NCBI GenBank assembly: GCA_018806915.1
Contig: JAGKQI010000102.1
Location: forward strand, 1,364,001-1,428,000
Origin: Phytophthora colocasiae
Lineage: Eukaryota > Oomycota > Peronosporomycetes > Peronosporales > Peronosporaceae
Direction of reading: 5' to 3'
DNA length: 64,000 bases
Of this stretch, positions 41,931 through 52,959 are shown piece by piece; the stretch's first letter is position 1; every line of letters begins with the position of its first letter. Position numbers and translations under genes: made by a program. The notes beneath the pieces were generated by a model. That model was not told the DNA's origin. It saw only the letters and a program-made list of their open reading frames with translations, and made no database searches.

Positions 41931-42690
41931 ACATCCACATGATTCTTATCCAAGTTCAGGCTAAGCTACAAACCATCTCACCCTCCGTGTGCCTCCAACA
42001 ATCAATTGTTATTCGCCAATACGTCCGTCTACTATTTCAATGAACACTTCACTCAATAACCACAACGAATTTAGCGTCACTAATGCTCTTACTTACGCTT
42101 CAAAGCCGCCTCCATACGCACTTAACCAAGAAGATTGACTACTTCACCTCTGCAATGTCACCTTACAGACGCTTCTACTACCATTTACAACCTCCACTTT
42201 ACTCTCCACGTTCTCCCCCCCCACCCATCCACGTCAGCTTTCGAACTGCGAACTCCGGAGCGTTTACGTCCGGTAGCCAATGTTAGTGCTGTACCGAAGC
42301 GATGTAATCGTACGACTTTCGCACAACAACGCTGTTGGAGCAACGCTGCTGCGACATCGAGCAACTGTAAAGCAACTGCCAGCAACATTAGCAAAATACC
42401 ATTCGCTACTGGTATTTTACCGGTTTCATCAGAGGAGCAACATTCGACTTCGGTATATCGGTGTTGCCGCAACAGTGCAACATTGGAGTATCGACTCTGC
42501 CGTCAGAAGAGTGGGCAATAGCAGCAACAGCAGCAACATTAGGCATCATTTGCCGTCAACAGCAGCAACATTAGGCATCAACTGGGACCAACATCATTTG
42601 CCGCAAACTGGGAGCAGCAACAGTGAATCCGTTATTAATATGCAATTGAGTATTGAGCTACTGACTGACGCATCGGGTTATTGACGCAGA

Positions 42691-44514
42691 TTATATACTG
42701 GCGGCGGCCGCGTCAACGGGCTGGAATTGCTGGAATTTCTGTAAGGTGGCGTCGCTGAGGCGCCATAGTCGATCTTCTTCGTTAAGTGCGCTTGCAGGCG
42801 GCTTTGACCACGCTGCAAGCTCGTTGGTGAACGGAGCTAAAGCAACGAGTGCGTTCCTCGACGTTACACGCGATACGAGCAGATAGGTTTGCTGCAGTTT
42901 GTTGATGAGGTGGTGTTTGGACCTCCAGTCCATGACGACCATGGATTCAAGCGTCTCTCCCTGGACTTTATACACGGTCGATCCAACAGCGCAGACGAAG
43001 GGCACCTTCACTGTAACTGTGCGGGCGCGTCCATTGGTTTTTTTTGGGAGAGTGATGGTCATTTTCTGGTACGATTCCGTCGTATATAGGACGGGAAACA
43101 ATTCTGGGTCGAGCTCAGGTCGGATCGGCGTCGCATTCGGCCGGAGCGCTACACGAAGTACGGCATAGTCAGGTGGACGACTAGGCAGTTGGACAATCGT
43201 GTTTGTGGCGCCATCGCGCATGAGGTGGAAGGTTGTATTGTAATGCAGGCGTTGAAAGCCACAGGCACGTGTCGTTGTTCACCCGGGTGCCCTCGTCCAT
43301 ACGGGAACAAATGTGGGAACATACGCGCGAAAAGTGATGCATCACGTTGTGCAAATTGGGTCGAATGTCTGACGAGAAATTGAGATTGTGATGTACTTTG
43401 CGACGCATGTTCATAACACTCAGCCTGGCTTGTCACCTGCTCCGAGCTCACTTCGCGATCATCTGAAATGAAAACAACTCGCCGCTCAATCACATCACTC
43501 TCGACACAGGACGATTCATTCCCCACTCACTCCCAACCCGATCATGCTCAATATCCATTTCTGCGGCTTCGACGTTGGCTTCGACGTCTTCCACGATCAG
43601 ATTTTCCGCCATACCATCCACTTCGACTTCAGAGCAGTCAACGCTGACGGATTCATAGAAGACGTTGTGTTCCTGATAGAATCGGAGGACATCGTCCACA
43701 TTCTGGCGACGGACATGATGCATTTGCCGGACGCGCGCCTGTTGCTCTGTCGTGAACGGTCCAGCTAATACGACACGATACCACGTGATATTGTCAACAG
43801 GAATCGGCAACAGTGTTGCTGCTGGCCCCGGTGTTGCATCAAATACCAAGCAATGCGATCGGATCGCACGGTGAGATCCGCCTCTCATGACGCGCGTGAT
43901 CGCAACAACAGAGACCGTCTGAGTCATAAGGCGCTCAGGTAGTGTTAGATCCAAGAAACAGTTCGGCAACTCGCCCACGAAGAATCCATTTTTGATCGAG
44001 AATTTAGGGATCGACATCTTCATCAGGCTCGCATCGCACTCCCGACAAACGTGCAGATTGCCATCAGAACGAACGCCACGCTTCGACAACAACACACCTT
44101 TAAGAGCCGAATTCACATCGGAACAATCATAATCCGCAATAAGTGCTGCAGGCAATGTTTCGCCGTCACTCGACAGAAGTGTATGCAGCCGTTGAATATA
44201 ATCCATATTCGACATCTGGATCACGTGGCATGCCTTTCGAAGCTGGAATCTATCGCAAACTGCGCAAGCAACCTCATCCAGCCCCACCGCACCAAGGCTA
44301 AGCTGTAAACGCTCAAGGCAATTCTTTTTGCAAGCATCGGAAACTCACGCTGTTGCGTATTCTCCATTTGCTGTCTTGAAGCGGTTCTATTTGCACGTCC
44401 TCGTTCTCGATTGCGACGCAATCTTTCTTCTCTGTCAAACGCTGATTCCCTAGCACGATGTCGTTGAACCGCTAACCGATTGCGTTTACGCTGCTCCTCC
44501 ACGCTCAATGGCAT
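42691..44514 (-). pseudogene. Helitron Rep-helicase remnant, copy 2
   Basis: Only the N-terminal quarter (44514 to about 43243) and the helicase C-terminus (43240-42691) remain. The junction at 43240-43243 joins TTGTATTG to AATGCAGG. It removes the HUH, tyrosine, Walker A and Walker B regions, so no activity is possible. Where copy 1 has a TGA (37226-37228), this copy reads GGA (43985-43987). It also keeps the 7 nt that copy 1 lacks, so its helicase C-terminal frame is intact. The two frame breaks shared with copy 1 are present too. Confidence 0.85.
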
Positions 44515-44897
44515 TTTTACTAAAATTTAGTAACTAAATTTTCATTTAATGAACGTAACACCATTGTTTTGTATTTCTACTACAACTAGTTGGACAATCG
44601 CTAATTATTGACATGATCACTAGATTCAGAAATCCTTGTCCATAATGAAAGTAGACATTATACACGACAAGAAGATCAAAAACGGACAAGATCGTGATAT
44701 TTCCAAGTCCTCTGTGCCAGTTCTTTTCACAAAACAAATACAGCCAATTTCGTACTAAGCTGGCAAACAACCCCCCATGAAGATTTATCACGAAACATCC
44801 ATCGTTGTCACATTTTTTTTATTGAAAGTAAACGACTAGCCCCGCTTCATATCAACAAATCTATTCACTTTCAATTTTCCACCACCGACAGCCACAC

Positions 44898-45479
44898 GTG
44901 GAACCTACCCAAACAACTACGAAATGCTACGCGCAGTGGCACCAAGCTGCTGCAAACATCGTTATCGATTTCACTCAAGGCACATGGAATTTCGATTCGT
45001 GCGTCGTTATACTACGCGGTTTACCTGGAAGTGGCAAGAGTAGTTTTGCCAACATCTTGACCTCGGAATTCCGCCACGAATTTAGTCTGCCAGGTACCCA
45101 ATACCAGAGATACACCTGTGTTTGCACCAAGAATTCCTACGAAATTGAGCAAGGCGAGGAAGCATTCTTTACACAGAATCTCATCGCGTCGTTACAAGTT
45201 GCTGATGTGGTGGTAGTAGACGCCGACAACATCTTTATGAAAGACCTGAATCGGATCCAAGCTACAGCATTTCACTTTTGGGAAAACAGAGGTCTTCAGG
45301 GTAAGATTTACACTGTGAACTTTGCTTGCCGTAACGAAGCGCACGCAGTAAACCTTAATCATCGCGCGTCTCATCCTGTGCCGGATGAAGCAATACACGA
45401 GCGTTATAACGCTTTCACGGAATTGGAGCGTGAAATGATGGATCTATCGGATTGTTTTACCATTGACTCGGATATTTAA
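44898..45479 (+). CDS. P-loop kinase-like protein, Helitron passenger, copy 2
   Basis: The coding sequence is the same as copy 1 apart from one silent change (ATT to ATC in AANIVID), so the 193-aa product is identical, with GLPGSGKSS intact. The upstream poly-T run is one T shorter than in copy 1 (8 versus 9). As in copy 1 no in-frame ATG precedes the P-loop. The frame is intact although the neighbouring transposase is destroyed. Confidence 0.7.
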   Translation: MEPTQTTTKCYAQWHQAAANIVIDFTQGTWNFDSCVVILRGLPGSGKSSFANILTSEFRHEFSLPGTQYQRYTCVCTKNSYEIEQGEEAFFTQNLIASLQVADVVVVDADNIFMKDLNRIQATAFHFWENRGLQGKIYTVNFACRNEAHAVNLNHRASHPVPDEAIHERYNAFTELEREMMDLSDCFTIDSDI

Positions 45480-45876
45480 CAAGTTATGGATCTATCCCAT
45501 TGCTAGTTGCTGATTCTTCAACTTTTATAGCATTCCTGTGAATGCGATTGAAGTCAAACCCGCACTCAGACAATAATTTCCATACCGATAGCATTCGAAT
45601 AATATATGAATCGAAGCATTTACTCGCATATTAAGAGTGAGAAGCCTCGACTTGTTATGAAGCAGCTTTTGGGTTGAGTAACCTGTTCAGCAGAAACCCG
45701 CACACGGACAAAACATAGAGCATTTGAGTGCATTGAATGGAGAAAATATAAAGAATACCCAACCAGGCCTGTAGTGTACGAGAGCATAATATTGTGTGTC
45801 CCAACAAGTATTGGTGTTTGCTAACATAATATGTGTTTTGTGTGTGTTGTGCATTCATTCCAGAAGCAGCTCAAGC

Positions 45877-47069
45877 ATGGCTAGTCCTCATGTTGTCGAT
45901 CTCGTGACGAGCAGTAGCGAGGAAGAGGCACCTGACATGTACACCCCACCAACTGAAAGCGCAGCGCGTGAGCCAGCCACAGGACAGCCACACCATCTCG
46001 ATGTCATCGATGTAACGGCTGGGAGCGATGAAGAATCGAGGACTGGGCATGCAAGCGGCGACAATGACACTCAAAACACAAAGCTGTCAGTTGTAGCCGT
46101 CGAAACGGCGAACATCTCTACGTACAAAGGTCGTGAGACGAAGCAGAAACAAATGAAGCGAAAGAACAATCCATGGACGAGGAAGATTTCACGGAAGCCA
46201 TCTTACCAGGCCCGTCGGGCGACTACGCGTGATTCGCAACGCATCTATCACGCGAAAACAATGAAGACAAAGTTTATCCAGGCGTATTTAGCAATTCCAG
46301 GAGTTCGGGAAGCGTTGAAGTCATTGCGCGCCGATCAAGAGGAAGAAACAAAACAAGCTGCCTACGTAATCAGTGAAGCGTTTGGTCCGGATGTGGAACC
46401 TGAGATTACGGGTGTGGAGCAGGAGGAAGTATCTAAGTCTGACACAGTGGCCTGGCCCGTCCAAGTGACGCATTCTCTCAAGCTTAAGATCAAAGATGGA
46501 GTGGCTATCAAGGATAGCTGGCCGGCTGACAGATGCAGTTGTATCGCTAACCGCTTTCCAGACACCTGCATGAATGCCGCTACAAAGCTTTTCTGTGCCG
46601 CCGACAACTGCATCTCCAAGGGCGCTGCTCAAATGGAGTTCACGAGTCCCATCGTGTGGAGTTATTCAAGTCGGCAATTGGCATCGGTGTTCGCGCCACT
46701 GAAGATATTCCAGTGGGGGCGACGATAGCCCCCTATACAGGATTGCTAACGGACCACAATTTTGACAAGGACATCCGCCAGTGGGAATACGTCATCAGCC
46801 TCCAGACGAAAGGTTGTAGCAACAAGAAGCTGTTCATTGACGCGGAGGAATGGGGGACTGTTGCCCGCTTCATCAATCACTCGTGCGACCCTAACACGCT
46901 GTTTGTTGAGATGCGGCACAACAGAGACGTACACGTGATGGTTAAGACCACCACCAAGATTGCTCCTGGAGAAGAGATTACCGTGGACTATGGCACAACG
47001 TGGTTTGAGCACGCCTGCACGACTCCCAAATGCCGTCAAACTCAAGTTTCGAATGCTGGGACTAGCTAA
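45877..47069 (+). pseudogene. SET-domain methyltransferase, Helitron passenger, copy 2 (frameshifted)
   Basis: Matches the intact copy 1 gene but lacks one C in the run at about 46615-46617, within the Cys-rich pre-SET segment. The frame then continues out of register to a stop at 46728. The SET core (GIGVRATEDIP to EEITVDYG) is in a separate frame, 46656-47069. A protein from the first frame would lack the methyltransferase domain. Confidence 0.88.
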
Positions 47070-47489
47070 GCTTTCACTCTACCTTAACTCAATCACTAAT
47101 AACTTTTATTTCGTTGCGTTTGAAGCCAAACCCGCACTCAGACTACCAACAGCATTTGAATGGTATATGAATCGTAGCATTTACACGTATATTAAGAGTG
47201 AGAAGCCTCGAATTAGTTTCACATTATACAGAGAATAGAGACCCGGTATAAAGCCGCTTTTGCTTGCCCTGTGTTTGGTTTGAGTAACCTGCTCAGCAGA
47301 AACCCGCACACGGACAAAACGAAGAGCATTTGGGTGCCTTGAATGATATAGCGCACTTACTCTTTAATTAAATATTAAGAGTGGGAGGCTTGTGTATAAC
47401 ACTCCAAAACCGGTGACTGTACCAAATGTCTTGTTACTGTACTCGAAGTGTATTACCGTATTTAAACAAGTGAGCAAAGTGTCTTTTCG

Positions 47490-47519
47490 TTTACTGTACT
47501 TCTTATAAAGTACAGTAAA
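47490..47519. repeat. Perfect 12-bp hairpin in the Helitron (copy 2)
   Basis: Identical to 40731-40760: stems TTTACTGTACTT and AAGTACAGTAAA with loop CTTATA. Confidence 0.8.
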
Positions 47520-47628
47520 ATCGCAAAGAGTACCGTATTCTAAAGAGACGCCCCTTCAGAGCAGTGGTGGCAGGTTTAGACGTCTGTTCGAAAAGACGCG
47601 TATTAACACCCCAAAAGACTGTTTATAC

Positions 47629-47658
47629 GTCTTTTGCTGTCTAAACACAGCAAAAGAC
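47629..47658. repeat. hAT subterminal 12-bp inverted repeat
   Basis: GTCTTTTGCTGT and ACAGCAAAAGAC are exact reverse complements with a 6-nt loop (CTAAAC). It overlaps the subterminal AAAAGAC motifs and is a possible transposase-binding structure. Confidence 0.7.
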
Positions 47659-47847
47659 ACGGTACAATGTACCAGTGCGTCTTTTGACCAGTTTAGACAG
47701 TGTACCTCAGATGCTCAAATAATAGCCCAATTCATTATCCTAATTTAGGGTTATCCTATTCTAGGATTTTTTGGGATTCATACTTGTACAACATCGAAGA
47801 ACAACGCTACCTCCCTGTTCTTCGCCGTTTAACAGATCTTGCTAGGT

Positions 47848-50644
47848 ATGGGACGGCCCCCGAGTGCTGCTCGAAAACACTTTGTTAAAGTCTCTGGGCC
47901 GATGGCAAATAAGACACATTACTTTGTTCGCTGTCGGCACTGCCTCCATGCTCACGAAATGCGCTCAAAAGCGCGCTCACTGCAAACCCCGAGTCGTCGC
48001 GAGCCTGATTCCCCCATGCCCGAAAAGATCATTGGACGCGTCGAGAATTTCACAAGGCATCTTCAACGATATCACGGTATTGTTGAAGAAGAGCAGCAAC
48101 CGCAACCGCAACCGCAGCCGCCGCAGCAGCAGCACCCGCCAGGCTTGACTCAACTTCCACAGGAAAACCTTATGGAAAGTAGGGGCAATGAGCGAAGCGA
48201 ATCCCGTGTTACATCAGTTGGAGATAAATTGGAGCCTAGGGGGCCCGTTATTAGCTCACCTCATCACCAACGTCAGCTGGAAAGGTTGTTGCTGGAATTT
48301 CAAGTATCGTTGGCATTACCGGATACGTTTGTGGAGCATCCGGCAACCTTACGTCTTTTTGAGTTTCTGAACCCAGCGTGTACAGGTTTACTACCATCAC
48401 GACGCGTACTTGGTGGACGCATCTTAGATGCGTGCGCCAAAGAGTATCAGGAGCAGAGTGCTGCAGCGCTACGAAAGGTACAGGACACCACTGGAGGTCG
48501 CATAAATTTTTTGAGTGACGTTTGGCAGAATATCGCTAAAACGCATTTGCTGGGTGTTCATCTAACTCTTTTTGGAAATGTATACATTAAGGGTATGCAC
48601 AAGGTCGATTCCGATCACCACGGTTGTGCAATCGCCCGTCAAATGGAAAATTTGATAATTAAACTATTACGGGATGAATGGGTTATTGGATCTGCAATTA
48701 CTGATGACGCTGGTCAGTGTCGCCGAGCACGCGGAATCTTAGCTTTACGATGGCCAAATATTTACTTTGGAAAATGCTTTGCCCACGATATTAATAATCT
48801 CGTCAAAGCTGTTTTGAAAACACCCAGTTTCTATAACGTTGCAGACCAAGCTGCATCCGCTGTAAATGCACTGACCGCTTCGTCTTCAAAGTGGCTTCCA
48901 CGGGTTGATGCAGTCATTGCAAGTACATACGAGATAAGGGGTGGTGGCTCACTCGCTTTGTTAACACTTTGCGATACTAGATGGAACTCGATGCAGGGGT
49001 GCTTTGCATCTCTGCTCCGGGTTAAGACGGCTTTGAAGCAATTTGTGGTGCGGTATCAAACAAACAAAGACCTGCCTTATTCCGTGCGCGTTTTAGGAGA
49101 TGATACCTTTTGGAAATCTCTTGAAGATGCTGAAAGGACGATAAGACCTCTGTGTAACGCATCTTACACTCTGCAACGCGATAATAACAACCTCGTGGAT
49201 GTAGTTTTGTGCTTTCGAGACATTTTTGATGGGTTTTTGACTGGATCGCACTCCGAGGAACTTGTTCGACTGGTTGAGCAGCGTTGGAAAGACTGTGAGC
49301 AGCCACTGTTCATGTTAGCACTATTCTTACATCCAGAGCACATCGAAACTGCTGCCGCACTACCAAGAACACCAATATCCTCTGTTACTGCCGCTTGCAA
49401 TTTTGCTGTTCTGTACTTCAAGCGTTTTTTTCCGAATCGCGATCCCGGTCAACTTCGGGATCAAATGAGCCGTTGGTGCAATCGTGAGCTGTACGAAAGT
49501 GACGACGAACAGTTTTCGCTTAGTGATTTTGGTGGTGATATTGCTCGATTCTGGAAGTACGCACGAGAACTCAGCGCAGGTCCCAACCTACCCGATCTTG
49601 CCATTGGGGTGCTGTCAATAGCGGCGAATACAGCGCCATGCGAACGGTACTTCAGCGAGATCGCCAGAATCCATACACCAACACGAAACTGCCTCAAGCC
49701 GGAAAAAGCAAATAAGGCGGCTGCCATGCGCCAAGCTGTTCGATGCCGTCATCGAAAGCGTGAGGAAACCAATGGCGAGGAGATCACCGAAGAGGACAGC
49801 GAAGGCAACAAATATGTGGGGCGCGTTATCAAGCCAGACGAGCGTCCATTTACCGTGACAGTCCTCATTCGTTGCTGTCGATTCCAATTCGTTGTCTCCT
49901 ATTCAAACGCAGGGCAGCGCAAACGTGACACCCCGTCGGCTTTGTTTCTCGTTGAACAGCCCGACAGATACAGCAAGATGCCTATCTTCTACTCCATATC
50001 GCCCTCATACACCCGGTCACTCTTCTGCTCCAAGACATTCACCAGCACCTTCAAGCTATCCACTTGTTGCTGCTACTCACCTATCGGGAAACAGTAGCGA
50101 TGCTGTTGCTTCAGCGGTGAGTCTTGATGAATCTGAGCCCTTCGACCCAACTCGGACATTACATTTTTTGAGTGTTGCCTCCCGACAGACGCCCGCCGTT
50201 ATGACATCTGGGAGTAACTTTACTGGAGAGGACAGTAATTCAGTGGGATTACTGGAATCCACTCGGCCACATTCTGTCGAGTTAATGCGCGCAAGTGGAT
50301 TACCAAATAGCGCTCTCATCAACGATGACATCCTAGCGCACTGGAGGTGGATGCTTGACGCAATTCCTGATGCTGATGCGGAGAATAGTGAAGCTGAAAC
50401 CAGTAACAACGAAGATATCCATCACACACGACACCAAAACCATGGTTTCAATGAGTATGAAGCTATGGACATCGATCAACCAGATATAGAGCTGGGCGCC
50501 GGAGAAGATTTAATTCGGCTTCGTTCACGACCCATTCCACTGCTCAATGATCCACACTTTCCTCAAGAGAAAATTCTTCCAGGCCTGCGTGGCAAGAAAA
50601 CAACCCTTAAGAAGTTGTTTTATTTTCCCAGCATGGCATCGTAG
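47848..50644 (+). CDS. hAT transposase
   Basis: Proposed exons 47848-49854 and 49913-50644 give 912 aa. The N-terminus has a BED-type zinc finger (CRHC, then TRHLQRYH), a Gln/Pro-rich linker and the DDE-fold core. LSDVW carries the first Asp, and TDDAGQC with CFAHDINNL the second Asp and the Cys/His motif. The C-terminal dimerisation region reads LSIAANTAPCERYFSEIAR then TPTRNCLKPE. The intron of 58 nt (GTGACA..CAG) is inferred: removing it joins in phase to a further 243-codon frame, Ser/Asp-rich and acidic. Without splicing the protein ends at 50097. The ATG at 47848 is chosen because the codon opening the frame is TTG. No stop or frameshift is seen, so it could be active. Confidence 0.85.
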
Positions 50645-50709
50645 ATTAGCCAAGATCTACGGAGTTGTTCTAACTTCAGCGATGTACTTCATATTGAGTT
50701 CATCAAAGC

Positions 50710-51231
50710 TCAATATAAAGCGGGTTCATTCCAGGATGGGTTTCCTTTGTGTGCCGTTGCCGAGATGAATAGATCGAGTTGTAAGCGATTTATACGCGGT
50801 TTGTCAAGTCCAGCTTGGAATCCGAGTTTATAGTTCTGGATATGATAAACACAGTGATACTTCCGCTCTGATTCAATCTCCAATACTGTAGATCGTATTC
50901 TATTCGCAGCATACACGGAAGCGCTCCAGCCATAACAGTTGAACACAACTAATGGAACTCCTCGTTTGGACAACAGTTTGGCGATCTCCAGCATGTCAGC
51001 CTGCATTTGCACTCCGTTGCTCTTCATCTCTATCACAATGGCTTCGTGCAGCTGGATCGAGTGCTCCACACACTTGCCCGTTCCCGATACGGTGTACACA
51101 ATATCTTCGGGGTCGAACACTCGAACTTGTCCCCCGCCTGCAGCCGTCTCAATGGGTCCTCGCTTGTCGAAGACCTCTCCAGCTAACACGATGGCCTCGG
51201 TGCTTGTTAAAGTCTTGCGGCCATTGATCCC
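50710..51231 (-). CDS. Unidentified open frame within the hAT element
   Basis: Up to 174 codons on the opposite strand to the transposase, reading INGRKTLTSTEAIVLAGEVF and continuing to GNPSWNEPALY. It has well-mixed composition, with LSKRGVPLVVFNCYGWSASV in the middle, unlike a chance frame. No ATG lies near its 5' end. Directly upstream, a TAG (51232-51234) separates it from another in-frame segment that begins with ATG at 51330. It may be a gene with one nonsense change or with a missed intron. Function unknown; a second hAT-borne gene or captured fragment is possible. Confidence 0.35.
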   Translation of the reverse strand, partial: GINGRKTLTSTEAIVLAGEVFDKRGPIETAAGGGQVRVFDPEDIVYTVSGTGKCVEHSIQLHEAIVIEMKSNGVQMQADMLEIAKLLSKRGVPLVVFNCYGWSASVYAANRIRSTVLEIESERKYHCVYHIQNYKLGFQAGLDKPRINRLQLDLFISATAHKGNPSWNEPALY

Positions 51232-51719
51232 CTAATACTTGGTCTTTACCATGCGTCTCTTGATTGACAAGTTGATTGACAATTGCTGATCGTGAGCTGG
51301 CACTTCAATCTTGGGCATCTCTTCGTGCATGATGCCTCTACCAGGGGCATCCACTGTAGGTTTCTTCTCTGCAGCTCGCTCTTGTTGGCGAGGAGGTCCT
51401 CGTGGCACATGTGGCCTTGGATGCCGGCAGCACGAATACGATGGCCTCGAAGCTGGTACAGGATTTGATTTACTGAAGGTTAAGGTATTGGAGGCTGCGC
51501 TGCTGGATGAAGAGATCGAACAGATCGTGGTGACAACACTATGCTTATTAGAAGACTCATCGGCGGTTGAGAGACCATACTAAAATTAAGTCAATGTTTC
51601 TAAGCGTAATTATGCGTGGCTGTACGTAAATACTGTATATACGTCTGTAAAAAGCGTTTTTACTGTTTATACGTCTGATGTGTCTATAATCAGACTGTCT
51701 TTACCAGCACTGTTCAGAG

Positions 51720-52133
51720 ATGGCACGTGCGCAATATAGTCCCCTTTTCATTCTTTGGTACACCTTATCCCATCATTCTTGTCTCTCCCGTCTTCCATCG
51801 TGTTCACTACAACCCGTCCTGTATTTCCACGATGCTGCCACTCGCTCGAAACCTCGTCTCGTTATTCCTGTCGCTCTTCGTTTCTCTGCTTCAACACGTT
51901 CACTATGAGCCATTGGTCATCTCGAATGCGGTCTTCAAAGTTCTTATTACGATAGCCGCTAGCACTGTCGCCGTTCTGTACACTCCCGAGCTCTTGGCTT
52001 CGTTCCACCATTCCTATCTCTCTGGACGATGCGATACTACCTCTCGCTCAGAGCCCCGTCTCGGCCTTCCTGTCGCTTTCTACTTCACTACAGATCGTTG
52101 GTCTTCTCCGGATGAATACTACCATTTCCAATT
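51720..52133. other. Helitron copy 2 segment matching 40803-41216
   Basis: Essentially identical to copy 1 between the hAT insertion point and the three-exon gene, including the 84-bp helicase fragment (51914-51997). The open frames here look like shadows of that fragment and are not annotated. Confidence 0.7.
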
Positions 52134-52678
52134 ATGCCAGCCAAGAAGCATACAAAAGCCTTACCCAACGACTTCACCGTTGCCGCTGTATCGCCAACGC
52201 CAACGGCAGTCTCTGTCATGACTGATCCTACACCGATAAAACACGAACGAACCCATTCTACCGACGCACCACCATCGACAACCTACCTGTCTCCACTCAA
52301 GAAACTGAAGAAAACTATGAGTCAACATCCACGTAAAATCATTGATTCGATTAACGGTACGGCTACCATCCACACAAACCATTAATAATCTAACCATTGA
52401 TATGCAACAGTTCTACGAGACTTCATCAAAAATAACGACACCACCAACAAAGAAATACGTTCATCCATCCGGATCCAAGCGCGTCTGTTATGGCTCACCG
52501 CCGAAACGATCGGAGAGTATCACTTTCTGCGTCTCTATCTCGGAGAACAAAACGCACCAGAGCCACTACATCAACAACAACGGGTACGATTAGCCACTCC
52601 CTATTGCATTTCGTTACACAAATTACTAATTAAGTTGTAGGAATTTCAAGCCGCTCAGCGCGACGACGCTTTTGAAGC

Positions 52679-52959
52679 TGTTGAAGTAATGATTTGCGCA
52701 GAGTTGTTAGGTAGACGAAGGGATGGAGACGAATAAAATAATGCATAGAATATTGGAGAGGAAGTCTTGAGTGTAGATGAAGAATGGGCTTGTGTGCTGA
52801 AGATAGTAAAAGAAGAAGTGATGAATTAGAGAGTCTGGTGTTCTGGAGGGGAGTTATTCTCCACCAACCAGTCCAGTTAAATAGGATTTCTCTATATGGA
52901 ACTGCACAATTTAATACCCTTAGATAAGTGTCATCACTGCAGAGATGGTAACTTCAACA
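52679..52959 (+). repeat. 5' long terminal repeat (281 bp)
   Basis: Direct copy of 56385-56665. By eye the two LTRs differ at a single position (GAAGGGATGG versus GAAGGCATGG), implying a recent insertion. Confidence 0.9.

Larger units (their letters stand above)
31442..42281 (-). mobile_element. Helitron-class transposon, copy 1 (full length, about 10.8 kb)
   Basis: Limits were set by comparing the two tandem copies. Both share everything from GTTAGTGCTGTACC on the left to CCGGTAGCCAAT on the right, and flanks differ outside. Orientation follows Rep-helicase, so the 3' end is on the left. There the minus strand reads CAGCACTAAC, giving a CTAA close to the CTRR rule. The 5' end reads ATTGGCTACCGG and does not start with TC. 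The element holds Rep-helicase (-) and three plus-strand passenger genes. Stretches 31442-31827 and 41931-42281 are non-coding subterminal DNA; the first has a GCAGCAACA microsatellite. Exact end nucleotides are uncertain by 1-2 bp. Confidence 0.85.
47562..51712 (+). mobile_element. hAT-superfamily DNA transposon inserted in Helitron copy 2
   Basis: 4151 bp. Ends are CAGTGGTGG on the left and CCAGCACTG on the right, imperfect inverted repeats sharing CAGTG.TGG. It is flanked by TTCAGAG at 47555-47561 and 51713-51719. Copy 1 has this sequence once (40796-40802), so it is a 7-bp target duplication, possibly 8 bp with one mismatch. Both subterminal regions are rich in AAAAGACG/CGTCTTT motifs, the kind of repeats hAT transposases bind. 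Confidence 0.9.
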
